Counted from the stretch's first letter, positions 1-8,305 are shown. The stretch is 64,000 nucleotides of DNA from CAVSMC01 sp963798655 (GCA_963798655.1 CAWCUH010000004.1:186001-250000), one strand, 5' to 3'. Made by a program: numbers and translations. The notes: generated by a model not told the origin, from the letters alone.

Positions 1-281
1 AGCCAGTCCTGCAAAGGGATGTGCTTGCGCGGCGAGCGCTTCGCGAACGGGAACGCGAGGTAGGCGAGGAAAAGCCCGAAGCCGAGATGCAGCGATCGCA
101 TCTCGGTCGAGTTCAGCACGAAGACATTGAAGATGAACGGCAGCGGCGACGCGTACCAGATCTGCAGCAGCGACCAGGCGAGGCACGTCCACGCGATCAC
201 GCGCGCTGGCAGCCCGGAGGGCGTGCGCCCCCCGAGGTCGGTTTCCTGGACGAGTGCGGCGGCGTCGACCGCGCGGGTCAC
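1..281 (-). CDS. TRAP transporter fused permease, N-terminal part (runs off the window)
   Basis: The leftward frame starts with GTG at 281 and is open to the window edge, giving about 93 residues. The first 30 or so are polar; residues about 30-50 (AWTCLAWSLLQIWYASPLPF) and 62-78 look like membrane segments. TAXI-type TRAP systems pair a periplasmic binding protein with one large permease in which the DctQ and DctM parts are fused, and this N-terminus fits that pattern. The start overlaps the stop of the binding-protein gene by four bases (GTGA), so the two are translationally coupled. Only the N-terminus is visible, so the assignment rests mainly on the neighbour. Confidence 0.7.
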   Translation of the reverse strand, partial: MTRAVDAAALVQETDLGGRTPSGLPARVIAWTCLAWSLLQIWYASPLPFIFNVFVLNSTEMRSLHLGFGLFLAYLAFPFAKRSPRKHIPLQDW

Positions 282-1270
282 TTGACCCAGCCCTTTTCCT
301 TGTAATAGCGAAGCGCACCTTCATGGATCGGCGCGGACAGGCCGTTCTTGATCATTTCCTGCGCGTCGAGATGCGCGAACGCCGGGTGCAGCTTCTTGAA
401 CTCGTCGAGATTCTCGAACACCGCCTTGGTGATCGTGTAGACGACGTCGGCCGGAACCTTCGCCGAGCTCACCATCGTCGCGAGCACGCCGTAGGTCGGC
501 GTCGGTTGCGGGTTGTTCGCGTAGATGCCGCCGGGAATCGCGACCTTCGCGTAGTACGGATGCTTCTTCACCAGTTCGTCCACCGCGGGGTCCTGCAGCG
601 GCACGAGCTTCGCGCCGCAGGTGGTCGTCGGATCCTGGATGTTCGCCGACGGATGCCCGACGCCGTAGAAGAACGCGTCGATCTTGTTGTCGCACAGCGC
701 CGGACCGTGCTCGTCGGCCTTGAGCTCCGAGGCGAGCGCGAAGTCGGACAGCTTCATGTTCTCGGCCCCGAGCAACTCCTCCATCGCCGAGCGCGTGCCG
801 GAGCCCGGATTGCCGACGTTGACGCGCTTGCCCTTCAGATCCTTGAACGAATGGATGTTCGCCTCCTTGCGCGCGACGAGCGTGAACGGCTCGGGGTGGA
901 CGGAGAACACGGCACGCAGATCCTTGTCGGCTTCCTTGAACGATCCTGTGCCGTTGTACGCCTGGTACTGCACGTCCGACTGCGCCATGCCGAAATCGAG
1001 CTCGCCCGACTTGATTGCGTTCACGTTGTAGACGGAGCCGCCGGTCGACTCGACCGAGCAACGGATGCCGGTCTTCGCGCGGTCCTTGTTCACGAGCCGG
1101 CAGATCGCGCCGCCGACCGCGTAGTAGACGCCGGTGACGCCTCCGGTGCCGATGGTGACGAACTTCTGCTGCGCGACTGCGCCGGTCGGCGCGAGCATCA
1201 GTGCGCAGGCGATCGTGGCGACGAGCACGGCTGCGCGCGACGTCGGGCCAGTCCTTCGATGAACGTGCAT
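278..1270 (-). CDS. TAXI family TRAP transporter solute-binding protein
   Basis: 330 residues. A Sec signal peptide covers residues 1-33 (basic start, hydrophobic core, cut after AVA). The mature protein opens with the TAXI signature TIGTGGVTGVYY at residues 39-50. The later STGGS and GNPGSGTR stretches are also typical of this periplasmic family, which often carries carboxylates such as glutamate or 2-oxoglutarate; the substrate here cannot be read from sequence. ATG at 1270 is preceded by a strong AGGAGG, which decides the start over a longer open frame upstream. It is cotranscribed with the permease at 281, and the next gene is divergent. Confidence 0.9.
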   Translation of the reverse strand: MHVHRRTGPTSRAAVLVATIACALMLAPTGAVAQQKFVTIGTGGVTGVYYAVGGAICRLVNKDRAKTGIRCSVESTGGSVYNVNAIKSGELDFGMAQSDVQYQAYNGTGSFKEADKDLRAVFSVHPEPFTLVARKEANIHSFKDLKGKRVNVGNPGSGTRSAMEELLGAENMKLSDFALASELKADEHGPALCDNKIDAFFYGVGHPSANIQDPTTTCGAKLVPLQDPAVDELVKKHPYYAKVAIPGGIYANNPQPTPTYGVLATMVSSAKVPADVVYTITKAVFENLDEFKKLHPAFAHLDAQEMIKNGLSAPIHEGALRYYKEKGWVK

Positions 1271-1501
1271 GAGCTTCCTCCTCTTTTGAACTGCAACGAG
1301 CGAAAGATTTGCCGCGCGCGCCGGGCGCGTGCAGCGCCCGCTGTGCCACCCGGCTTCCCCGATAGGCGATACGAGTATGATTGTTGTTTGCCCGCCGGCC
1401 GGGCACGGCGCGAGCGTCCGAGCGCAAGTATAACGATTGCGCCCGGCGGCGTCCCCCAGCATGAAACTGCGCCCTTCTGCCGCGTGCGACGGAGCGTCGG
1501 C

Positions 1502-2191
1502 GTGACCGAGTCCCTTCCTCGCATCGCGCTGATCCACGCGCTCGCGCATTCCGTCGCACCGGTCAATGCCGAGCTCGACCGGGCATGGCCCTACTGCGTG
1601 CGGATGAACCTGCTCGACGACAGCCTTTCCGCCGACGTGGCGCGAACCGGCGGCATCGACGAGGCGATGACGGCGCGCTTCCTGTCGCTTGCCGGCTACG
1701 CCATCGGGACCGGTGCGCAAGCGATCCTCTTCACGTGCTCGGCATTCGGACCGTGCATCGACGCGGTGAAACGGGAGTGGCCGGCGATCGCGGTGCTGAA
1801 GCCGAACGAGGCGATGATCGCCGACGCTTCGCGCAGCGCGCGCCGGGTCGGGCTCGTCGCGTCGTTCGCGCCGACGCTCGCGACGATGCCGGCGGAGTTT
1901 CCCGCGACCGTCACCGTGTTGCCGATGCTCGCCGAAGGCGCGCTCGACGCGCTTGATCGGGGCGATGCGCGGGCGCACGACGCGCTCGTTGCCGACGCCG
2001 CGCGCCGCGTCGTCGCCCAGGGCTGCGACGTCGTCGCGCTCGCGCAATTCAGCATGGCGCGCGCCGCGCCCGCGGTCGAGCGTGCCGTCGGCATTCCGGT
2101 GCTGACGACGGTGGGGAGCGCGGTTCGCGCGCTGCGCGCCCGCGTGACAAGCGGCACGCCGAGCGGCGATTCGTCCGAAACATCACTCTGA
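1502..2191 (+). CDS. Asp/Glu racemase superfamily protein (one catalytic Cys missing)
   Basis: 229 residues from GTG at 1502, with GGAG seven bases upstream. The fold signature of aspartate/glutamate/hydantoin racemases and arylmalonate decarboxylase is visible: an N-terminal beta strand (RIALIHAL), the first-lobe cysteine in FTCSAFG (Cys79) and a C-terminal VGIPVLTTVG. In two-base racemases the second lobe carries Cys in a motif like VLACTGM; here the same place reads VALAQFSMA, with Gln instead of Cys. A one-cysteine enzyme may be a decarboxylase, an isomerase or a non-racemase relative. The frame stays open far upstream, but that part is antisense to the TRAP binding protein and is not coding. 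Confidence 0.75.
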   Translation: MTESLPRIALIHALAHSVAPVNAELDRAWPYCVRMNLLDDSLSADVARTGGIDEAMTARFLSLAGYAIGTGAQAILFTCSAFGPCIDAVKREWPAIAVLKPNEAMIADASRSARRVGLVASFAPTLATMPAEFPATVTVLPMLAEGALDALDRGDARAHDALVADAARRVVAQGCDVVALAQFSMARAAPAVERAVGIPVLTTVGSAVRALRARVTSGTPSGDSSETSL

Positions 2192-2198
2192 CCCTCGT
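2185..2198. repeat. Dispersed 14-base repeat ACTCTGACCCTCGT (single copy)
   Basis: This 14-mer is the exact reverse complement of the arm repeated between ureA and ureB at 11226-11294; a shorter related copy lies at 20333. Here it contains the stop codon of the racemase-like gene and ends one base before the GTG start of the next gene. Placement at gene junctions and the palindromic partner copies suggest a REP-like element. Confidence 0.6.
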
Positions 2199-2199
2199 C

Positions 2200-3282
2200 G
2201 TGACCCCGTTGCCGAGCCAGCCACGCCGACGCCTGCGCGCAATCGTGCTGGTCGCGATGCTCGCGGCCGGCTGCGCCGCGCCGGCTGCCGTGCCGCGCGA
2301 CGGCAGCGCGCTGCCGGAGCTCGCCGCGACGCTCGCCCGGCAGCACGTGCGCGATCTGCGCGGACCGTATCGCGCCGCGCTGTGCGCTCGAACGGGCGCG
2401 GCGGACAAGTGCGCGAGCGCGCTGCATCGATTCGCCGGCGAAACCGAAGGCGCGCGACCCGCGGCCGCGACGCCCTCGTCGTACCGGCTGCTGTTCGTGC
2501 CGGGGTTTCTCGCGTCGTGCTTTCCCGGCATCGCGTCCTTCTCGGACGTCGTCGCCGAGGCGCGGCGCGAAGGCTTCGACGCGCGCGTGCTGTCGGTCGG
2601 CGGGCGCAACTCGATCGCCGCGAACGCGAAGATGATCGCCGAGCAGATCGAGCGGATGCCGGACGACGGAAGACGGATCGTCATCATCGGCCACTCGAAA
2701 GGCGCCACCGACGCGCTCGAGATGATCGTGCGCCGCCCCGACCTCGCGTCGCGCGTCGTCGCGCTGATCGGCGTCGCCGGTGCCTTCAACGGCAGTCCGC
2801 TCGCCGACCGGCTGCGCGCCGTCTACGATCTCGTGATCGCCTCGAACCCGCTGCTGACCTGCGCCGCGGCGCAGGGCGATGCGCTCGACGATCTTAGGCC
2901 GCAAACGCGGCGCGACTGGTGGTCCGCGCACCGGGCGAGCGTTCGCGTTCCGCTGTATTCGCTCGTGGCCGTGCCCGATCCCGATCGCGTGTCGCCATTG
3001 CTCGCGCTGCTGCACATGCAATTGGGTGCCGCCTCGCCGTGGAACGACGGCCAGCTGATCGCGCTCGACCAGATTGCGCCCGGCGGCAATTTGCTCGGGT
3101 TCATCAACGCCGACCACCTCACCGCCGGCGTGCCACGACCGCGTTCGCTGCCATGGAGCCTGGTCTGGGCCGACGTCGATTTCCCGCGCGCGGATGTGAT
3201 CCTCGCGGCGGTCGACATCGCGGTCGCGGACGCGCCGCCCGCAGTTCAGTCGGTGCGCCTTCGCGCGAACCTCGTCCACTAG
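2200..3282 (+). CDS. Putative lipoprotein, alpha/beta-hydrolase fold
   Basis: 360 residues from GTG at 2200. The N-terminus is a lipoprotein signal: RRR, a hydrophobic stretch and lipobox LAAGC with the acylated Cys at 25. A hydrolase nucleophile elbow GHSKG sits at residues 164-168 (Ser166) after the strand RIVIIG, and a candidate catalytic His lies in NADHLTAG at about residue 306. The stretch LLFVPGFLASCFP resembles the oxyanion-loop strand of lipases and esterases. It is probably an outer-membrane-anchored esterase or lipase-like protein; the substrate is unknown. It begins nine bases after the preceding gene, so the two may share a transcript. Confidence 0.65.
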   Translation: MTPLPSQPRRRLRAIVLVAMLAAGCAAPAAVPRDGSALPELAATLARQHVRDLRGPYRAALCARTGAADKCASALHRFAGETEGARPAAATPSSYRLLFVPGFLASCFPGIASFSDVVAEARREGFDARVLSVGGRNSIAANAKMIAEQIERMPDDGRRIVIIGHSKGATDALEMIVRRPDLASRVVALIGVAGAFNGSPLADRLRAVYDLVIASNPLLTCAAAQGDALDDLRPQTRRDWWSAHRASVRVPLYSLVAVPDPDRVSPLLALLHMQLGAASPWNDGQLIALDQIAPGGNLLGFINADHLTAGVPRPRSLPWSLVWADVDFPRADVILAAVDIAVADAPPAVQSVRLRANLVH

Positions 3283-3313
3283 AATTCGACGACAACAACC
3301 TCTGGAGCTAGCC

Positions 3314-3712
3314 ATGGCCACCGATCCCGCTGCCCAACTCGCCGACGCCGGCATGGACGCGCAGTCGCTGTACCGCGAGGAGATCTATACCGACGCGAAG
3401 CTCGGCACGCTTCGCGTCATGGTCCCCGTCAAGGCGGACGGCTCGGGCGACACGACGCGCCCGACCATCTACACAGGCGAAGCGCGGCTGCTGACGCAGA
3501 TGGGCCCGCTGCCGATCAGCTTCGAGATCGAGGCGACGACGCTCGCCGAAGCGGTGTCGAAGTACGGCGCTGCCGCGAAGGTCGGCGTCGAGCAGGCCAT
3601 GCACGAGCTGCAGGAGCTGCGCCGGCAGCAGTCGAGCTCCATCGTCATACCGCAAGCGGGCGCGATTCCGCCGGGCGGTCTCGGCGGCGGCGGGAAGATC
3701 CAGATCCCGTAG
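3314..3712 (+). CDS. Conserved hypothetical protein, 132 aa
   Basis: No family is recognised with confidence. The product is 132 residues, soluble and without signal peptide or membrane segment. The first two thirds are a mixed beta-rich domain (LGTLRVMVPV, LPISFEIEA), followed by a helix rich in Glu/Gln (VEQAMHELQELRRQQ). The Pro/Gly tail (PPGGLGGGGKIQIP) is probably disordered. ATG at 3314 follows CTGGAGCTAGCC, a usable ribosome-binding site. Codon use matches its neighbours, and the frame is intact and well used, so it is probably a real gene. Confidence 0.7.
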   Translation: MATDPAAQLADAGMDAQSLYREEIYTDAKLGTLRVMVPVKADGSGDTTRPTIYTGEARLLTQMGPLPISFEIEATTLAEAVSKYGAAAKVGVEQAMHELQELRRQQSSSIVIPQAGAIPPGGLGGGGKIQIP

Positions 3713-3760
3713 CGGACCTTCGCTCGTCATTGCGCCAAAGGCGGGTGCGATCAAGGGATC

Positions 3761-3847
3761 GATCGCGGACTCGTCACGAGCCGCAAGCCGGACGACATCC
3801 CGGCGTTCAATGAAAGGATGATCGAGGAAATTCGTGGAAGGCGCGCC
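3761..3847 (+). pseudogene. Remnant of a DJ-1/PfpI family protein (C-terminus only)
   Basis: Translation from 3761 reads DRGLVTSRKPDDIPAFNERM and continues IEEIRG. LVTSRKPDDIPAFN is the characteristic C-terminal signature of the DJ-1/PfpI/YraA (general stress protein 18-like) family. Nothing matching the rest of the family (about 170 residues, with the catalytic Cys) is found upstream, where a complete unrelated gene ends at 3712. The frame then runs on without homology. This is best read as a deletion remnant. The hairpin terminator at 3957 may have belonged to it. Confidence 0.65.
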
Positions 3848-3909
3848 GACGTCGCGCGCCGATCCCAGCACGGTCGAAACGTAAACCGCTGCCTGTCGGG
3901 AACGACGGC

Positions 3910-3926
3910 TGCGCTGCGCCGGTGCA
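3910..3926. promoter_or_regulatory. Candidate NtrC binding site upstream of urtA
   Basis: TGCGCTGCGCCGGTGCA fits the 17-base NtrC pattern TGCACY-N5-RGTGCA with one mismatch (G for A at position 4). Its centre is about 126 bases upstream of the transcription start predicted from the sigma-54 promoter at 4018, a normal enhancer distance. The call rests on the pattern and on the function of the downstream genes. Confidence 0.4.
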
Positions 3927-3956
3927 TCGGCACCATCGCGCGCACTCGAATGGTTC

Positions 3957-3983
3957 AACGCCGGCATCAAGCGCCGGCGTTTT
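3957..3983 (+). terminator. Rho-independent terminator-like hairpin
   Basis: A perfect 9-bp stem AACGCCGGC / GCCGGCGTT (3957-3965 and 3973-3981) encloses a 7-base loop and ends in TTTT. It lies 245 bases after the last intact gene and just before the urtA promoter, so it would isolate the urea operon from upstream transcription. Confidence 0.65.
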
Positions 3984-4017
3984 CACATAAGACCCTGACG
4001 GCGCGCAAGAAATTCTT

Positions 4018-4033
4018 TGGCACGCGATTGGCT
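4018..4033 (+). promoter_or_regulatory. Sigma-54 promoter of the urea operon
   Basis: TGGCACGCGATTGGCT matches the -24/-12 consensus TGGCAC-N5-TTGCW at 10 of 11 fixed positions, with the required GG-N10-GC spacing. The predicted start is near 4044, 32 bases before the urtA ATG at 4076. Sigma-54 control with NtrC is the usual arrangement for urea transport under nitrogen limitation. Confidence 0.6.
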
Positions 4034-4075
4034 AACGGAACACCCGGGTTCTTCCACGTCGAGGGGGTTCGTTCC

Positions 4076-5338
4076 ATGAAGCGTCGCTCGCTGTTCAAAT
4101 TGCTCGCCGTTTCGGCCGCGCTCGCAAGCGCCGGCCTCACTGCCGGTTTCGCCACCGCCGCCGACACGATCAAGGTCGGCATCCTGCACTCGCTGTCGGG
4201 AACGATGGCGATCTCCGAATCGGCGCTGAAGGAAACGGCGCTGATGACCATCGCCGAGATCAATGCGCACGGTGGCGTCATGGGCAAGCAGCTCGAGCCT
4301 GTCGTCGTCGATCCGGCGTCGAACTGGCCGCTGTTCGCCGAGAAGGCGCGTCAGCTGCTCACGCAGGACAAGGTGGCCGTCGTGTTCGGCTGCTGGACGA
4401 GCGTGTCGCGCAAGTCCGTGCTGCCAGTGTTCAAGGAATTGAACGGGCTCATCTTCTATCCGGTGCAATACGAGGGCGAGGAGCTCGAGAAGAACGTCTT
4501 CTACACGGGCGCGGCGCCGAACCAGCAGGCGATTCCCGCCGTTGAATACCTGATGAGCAAGGACGGCGGCGGCGCGAAGCGCTTCTTCCTGCTCGGAACC
4601 GACTACGTCTATCCGCGCACGACGAACAAGATCCTGCGCGCGTTCCTCGCGAGCAAGGGCGTGCAGGAGAAGGACATCGAGGAGGTCTACACGCCGTTCG
4701 GGCACAGCGACTACCAGACGATCGTCGCGAACATCAAGAAGTTCTCCGCCGGCGGCAAGACGGCGGTGATCTCGACGATCAACGGCGACTCGAACGTTCC
4801 CTTCTACAAGGAGCTCGGCAACGCCGGATTGAAGGCGACCGACGTGCCGGTCGTCGCGTTCTCGGTCGGCGAGGAGGAGCTTCGCGGCGTCGACACGAAG
4901 CCGCTGGTCGGTCATCTCGCCGCATGGAACTACTTCATGTCGCTCAAGAACCCGCAGAACGACGCGTTCATCAAGCTGTACAAGGACTGGGCGGTGAAGG
5001 CGAAGCTCGCGAACTCGGGCAAGGTCGTAACGAACGATCCGATGGAAGCGACGTACATCGGCATCCACATGTGGAAGCAGGCGGTCGAAAAGGCGAAATC
5101 GACCGACGTCGACAAGGTGATCACGGCGATGAGCGGGCAGACGTTCAAGGCGCCGAGCGGCTTCGACATCAAGATGGACGAGAAAAACCACCATCTGTGG
5201 AAGCCGGTGTTCATCGGCGAAGTGAAGGGCGACGGCCAGTTCAACGTCGTGTGGAAGACGAAGGGCCCGGTGCGCGCCGCGCCGTGGAGCCCGTACATCC
5301 AGGGCAACGACAAGAAGAAGGACGTGCCGGAAGCGTAA
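4076..5338 (+). CDS. urtA: Urea ABC transporter, substrate-binding protein
   Basis: 420 residues. ATG at 4076 is preceded by GAGGGGG. A signal peptide of about 30 residues (MKRRSLFKLL, hydrophobic core, cut after ATA) leads into DTIKVGILHSLSGTMAISE, the start of the branched-chain amino-acid/amide/urea binding family. VFGCWTSVSRKSVLPV and FYPVQYEGEE are stretches conserved in UrtA and its FmdD relatives. Length and downstream urtBCDE plus urease genes make urea the expected ligand. Expression should follow the sigma-54 promoter at 4018. A GC-rich hairpin and repeats lie in the 200-base gap before urtB and could lower readthrough, as is common after an abundant binding protein. Confidence 0.95.
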   Translation: MKRRSLFKLLAVSAALASAGLTAGFATAADTIKVGILHSLSGTMAISESALKETALMTIAEINAHGGVMGKQLEPVVVDPASNWPLFAEKARQLLTQDKVAVVFGCWTSVSRKSVLPVFKELNGLIFYPVQYEGEELEKNVFYTGAAPNQQAIPAVEYLMSKDGGGAKRFFLLGTDYVYPRTTNKILRAFLASKGVQEKDIEEVYTPFGHSDYQTIVANIKKFSAGGKTAVISTINGDSNVPFYKELGNAGLKATDVPVVAFSVGEEELRGVDTKPLVGHLAAWNYFMSLKNPQNDAFIKLYKDWAVKAKLANSGKVVTNDPMEATYIGIHMWKQAVEKAKSTDVDKVITAMSGQTFKAPSGFDIKMDEKNHHLWKPVFIGEVKGDGQFNVVWKTKGPVRAAPWSPYIQGNDKKKDVPEA

Positions 5339-5366
5339 TCGAGTCGAGCGGCCGCGAAGACACTGG

Positions 5367-5386
5367 ATCCCCGCGCACGCGGGGAT
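5367..5386. repeat. Perfect inverted repeat between urtA and urtB
   Basis: ATCCCCGCG-CA-CGCGGGGAT forms a 9-bp stem with a 2-base loop 29 bases after urtA. No T-tract follows, so it is more likely an mRNA-stabilising or REP-like hairpin than a strong terminator. Confidence 0.6.
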
Positions 5387-5421
5387 GACGAGCAGCGCTG
5401 GTTCGTCGCATTCGCCCGCGC

Positions 5422-5493
5422 GGGCATGACGGCCGCACGAGCCGTCGTTCCCGCCCGCCGGGGCATGACGACCACACGAGCCGTCGTTCCCGC
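5422..5493. repeat. Two direct copies of a 33-base repeat
   Basis: Units at 5422-5454 and 5461-5493 both begin GGGCATGACG and end in ACGAGCCGTCGTTCCCGC; they differ at two positions (G to A). With the hairpin at 5367 they fill the urtA-urtB gap. The C/G-rich ends resemble the GGGTCCCCGCG stretch before urtE, which suggests a family of interspersed intergenic elements. Confidence 0.6.
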
Positions 5494-5537
5494 GAAAGCC
5501 GGAACCCAGTGTCCTTCATGTGCCACGACCTGACGCC

Positions 5538-7139
5538 ATGCGCCTCCTCCGCCTCTTGCTCGCGCTCGCGTCACTCGCATTCGCGAATCTCGCATTCGCG
5601 GTGCTCGATCCGGCGGTGCTCGCTCGCCTCGCCTCCGACGACTCGGACGAGAAGATCGCCGCGATCGTCGCGATCGCACAGGCATCGCCCGAGCTTGCGC
5701 TACCCGTGCTGAAGGCGCTTTCCGAAGATGCGCTGTACGTCGCCGGCGATCGCGTAGTCATCGTCGACGGCGAGCGTGTCATCGACGCGTCGAGCGGAAC
5801 CGAGCTCAAGCCCGCGCCGGCGTCGCGTGACGGCATCACGATCAACAACCGGGTGCGACGCGAGGTGGCATCGGCGGCCGCGGGGCTGCGGCTGTTCGCC
5901 CGCGAGCACGAGCTGCGGTTGAAAGCCGCGCAGGAGCTCGCGGCGAGCGCGGACGCGGACACGTTGCCGCTGATCGATCGAGCGCTCGCGAAAGAAAGCG
6001 ACTTCGACGTGAGGGCGCAGCTCGCCGTGGCGAAAGCGAAGGCGACGCTCGGCTCGCCGGACACGGCCGTTCGCCTCGCGGCGGTGAAGGCGCTCGGCGA
6101 CTCGGCCGATCCGAACACGAAGCAGCTGCTGTTGCCCTTGCTCGAAAAGCACGGCGACGCGTTCGCGGAGCCGGACGATGCGGTGCGCGCCGCAGCGAGC
6201 GTGTCGCTTCGCGCGATCGACGGCCGTCTCGCGTGGGGCGAGCATCTCGGGCGCGTGTTCACCGGGCTTTCGCTCGGATCGGTGCTGCTGCTCGCCGCGC
6301 TCGGGCTTGCGATCACGTACGGCGTGATGGGCGTCATCAACATGGCGCACGGCGAGCTGCTGATGGTCGGCGCGTACTCGGCGTGGACGGTGCAGGCGTT
6401 CTTTCGCGCGAAGCTGCCCTCGCTCGTCGATTGGTATCTGGTCGCCGCGATTCCCGTCGGCTTCGTCGCGGCGGCGCTGATCGGCGCGCTGATGGAGCGC
6501 GTCGTCATTCGCAAGCTCTACGGTCGCCCGCTCGAGACGCTGCTCGCGACCTGGGGGCTGTCGCTGATGCTGATCCAGGCGGCGCGCACCACGTTCGGCC
6601 CGCAGAACGTCGAGGTCGCGAATCCGACGTGGATGTCGGGTGGCATCGCCGTGCTGCCGAACCTGGTGCTGCCGTACAACCGGATGGTGATCATCGGCTT
6701 TTCGATCGCCGTTCTCGTCGCGATGTGGGCGATCCTCAACATGACGCGGCTCGGCATGTTCGTGCGCGCGGTGACGCAGAATCGCGCGATGGCGGGTTGC
6801 GTCGGCGTGCCGACGTCGCGCGTCGATACGCTCGCGTTCGCGCTCGGCGCCGGCATCGCCGGCCTCGGTGGCGTCGCGCTGTCGCAGATTTCGAACGTCG
6901 GCCCCGACATGGGGCAGGGCTACATCGTCGACTCGTTCATGGTCGTCGTTCTCGGCGGCGTCGGCCAGCTCGCCGGTGCCGTATGGGCCGCGCTGGGACT
7001 CGGCGTCGCATCGAAGTTCCTCGAAGGCTGGACCGGCGCGGTGATCGCGAAGATCGTCGTGCTCGCGTTCATCATCGTCTTCATCCAGAAGCGGCCGCAG
7101 GGACTCTTCGCGCTGAAGGGACGCTTCGCGGAGACCTGA
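5538..7139 (+). CDS. urtB: Urea ABC transporter, permease UrtB
   Basis: 533 residues. As usual for UrtB, a signal-like N-terminus (MRLLRLLLALASLAFANLAFA) precedes an extracytoplasmic domain of about 210 residues made of Ala/Leu-rich helical repeats. The LivH-type membrane domain follows from about residue 235 (VFTGLSLGSVLLLAALGLAI, GVMGVINMAHGELLM). The NMAHGE and GRPLETLLATWGLSL motifs are hallmark permease sequences. ATG at 5538 is preferred over a GTG six codons earlier because the signal peptide then begins correctly. The stop overlaps the urtC start (TGATG). Confidence 0.93.
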   Translation: MRLLRLLLALASLAFANLAFAVLDPAVLARLASDDSDEKIAAIVAIAQASPELALPVLKALSEDALYVAGDRVVIVDGERVIDASSGTELKPAPASRDGITINNRVRREVASAAAGLRLFAREHELRLKAAQELAASADADTLPLIDRALAKESDFDVRAQLAVAKAKATLGSPDTAVRLAAVKALGDSADPNTKQLLLPLLEKHGDAFAEPDDAVRAAASVSLRAIDGRLAWGEHLGRVFTGLSLGSVLLLAALGLAITYGVMGVINMAHGELLMVGAYSAWTVQAFFRAKLPSLVDWYLVAAIPVGFVAAALIGALMERVVIRKLYGRPLETLLATWGLSLMLIQAARTTFGPQNVEVANPTWMSGGIAVLPNLVLPYNRMVIIGFSIAVLVAMWAILNMTRLGMFVRAVTQNRAMAGCVGVPTSRVDTLAFALGAGIAGLGGVALSQISNVGPDMGQGYIVDSFMVVVLGGVGQLAGAVWAALGLGVASKFLEGWTGAVIAKIVVLAFIIVFIQKRPQGLFALKGRFAET

Positions 7140-8305
7140 TGAACGCGCCGGCCGACCTGATCACGGCGAGGACGCTTGCGGCGACGGCGCGCGTGCCGCT
7201 CGCGCTGCGTACGGTACGACGGATGCCGCGCGCAGCGATCGCCGGCGGCGCGGCGTTCGCGCTGTTCGCGTTCGCCGTCGTGCCGCTGCTGCATCTCGCC
7301 GTGCCAGCCGGCCATCCGCTGCACCTGTCGGACTACTTCGTCACGCTCGTCGGCAAGATCCTCTGCTACGCGATCGTCGCCGTCGCGCTCGATCTCGTCT
7401 GGGGCTACGGCGGCATTCTTTCGCTCGGGCACGGACTGTTCTTCGCGCTCGGCGGCTACGCGTTCGGCATGTACCTGATGCGCCAGATCGGCCTTGATGG
7501 CAGCTACCGGATGGAGCTGCCGGATTTCATGGTGTTCCTCGACTGGAAGGCGTTGCCCTGGTACTGGCGCGGCAGCGATCACTTCCTCTGGTCGGCAGTC
7601 CTCGTGCTGAGCGTGCCGGCGCTGCTCGCGTTCGTGTTCGGCTACTTCGCGTTCCGCTCGCGGATCAAGGGCGTCTACTTCTCGATCATCACGCAGGCGC
7701 TCACCTTCGCGTTCATGCTGCTGTTCTTCCGCAACGACACCGGGTTCGGCGGCAACAACGGGTTCACCGATTTCAAGCGCGTGCTCGGCATCGCGATCAC
7801 GGCGCCCTCGACGCGTGTCGTGCTGTTCGCGCTGTCCGCGGCGGCACTGCTCGGCGCGCTGGCGCTGTGCCGCTACGTCGTCACGTCGAAGTTCGGTCGT
7901 GTGCTGACGGCGATTCGCGACGCCGAGTCGCGCGTGATGTTCCTCGGCTACGACCCGCTCTGGTACAAGCTCGGCGCGTGGACGCTGTCGGCGACGCTGT
8001 GCGCGATCGCCGGTGCGCTGTACGTGCCGCAGGTCGGCATCATCAATCCGGGCGAGATGAGCCCGGCCAACTCGATCGAGATGGCGATCTGGGTCGCCGT
8101 CGGCGGCCGCGGGACGCTGATCGGCGCGGTGGTTGGCGCGTTCGCCGTCAATCTGGCGAAGAGCTGGTTCACCGTCCGCTTCCCGGACTACTGGCTGTTC
8201 TTTCTCGGCGCGCTGTTCATCGTCGTCACGCTCTACCTGCCGAACGGCATCGTCGGCGCATGGGCGCAATGGCGCGGGCGGCTCGCCGCGCCGGCGCGTC
8301 GATGA
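7139..8305 (+). CDS. urtC: Urea ABC transporter, permease UrtC
   Basis: 388 residues, a LivM-type inner-membrane permease that partners UrtB. An N-terminal helix (about 37-58) precedes a conserved core: WGYGGILSLGHGLFFALGGY, then FRSRIKGVYFSIITQAL and a C-terminal AIWVAVGGRGTLIGAVVGA. The start codon overlaps the urtB stop and the stop overlaps the urtD start (ATGA), so translation is coupled through urtBCD. Confidence 0.93.
   Translation: MNAPADLITARTLAATARVPLALRTVRRMPRAAIAGGAAFALFAFAVVPLLHLAVPAGHPLHLSDYFVTLVGKILCYAIVAVALDLVWGYGGILSLGHGLFFALGGYAFGMYLMRQIGLDGSYRMELPDFMVFLDWKALPWYWRGSDHFLWSAVLVLSVPALLAFVFGYFAFRSRIKGVYFSIITQALTFAFMLLFFRNDTGFGGNNGFTDFKRVLGIAITAPSTRVVLFALSAAALLGALALCRYVVTSKFGRVLTAIRDAESRVMFLGYDPLWYKLGAWTLSATLCAIAGALYVPQVGIINPGEMSPANSIEMAIWVAVGGRGTLIGAVVGAFAVNLAKSWFTVRFPDYWLFFLGALFIVVTLYLPNGIVGAWAQWRGRLAAPARR

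Noticed and set aside
254..1501. Upstream extension of the racemase-like frame
   Set aside because: It is antisense to the TAXI binding protein, which has a signal peptide, a family motif and an AGGAGG site. The GTG at 1502 is a better start.
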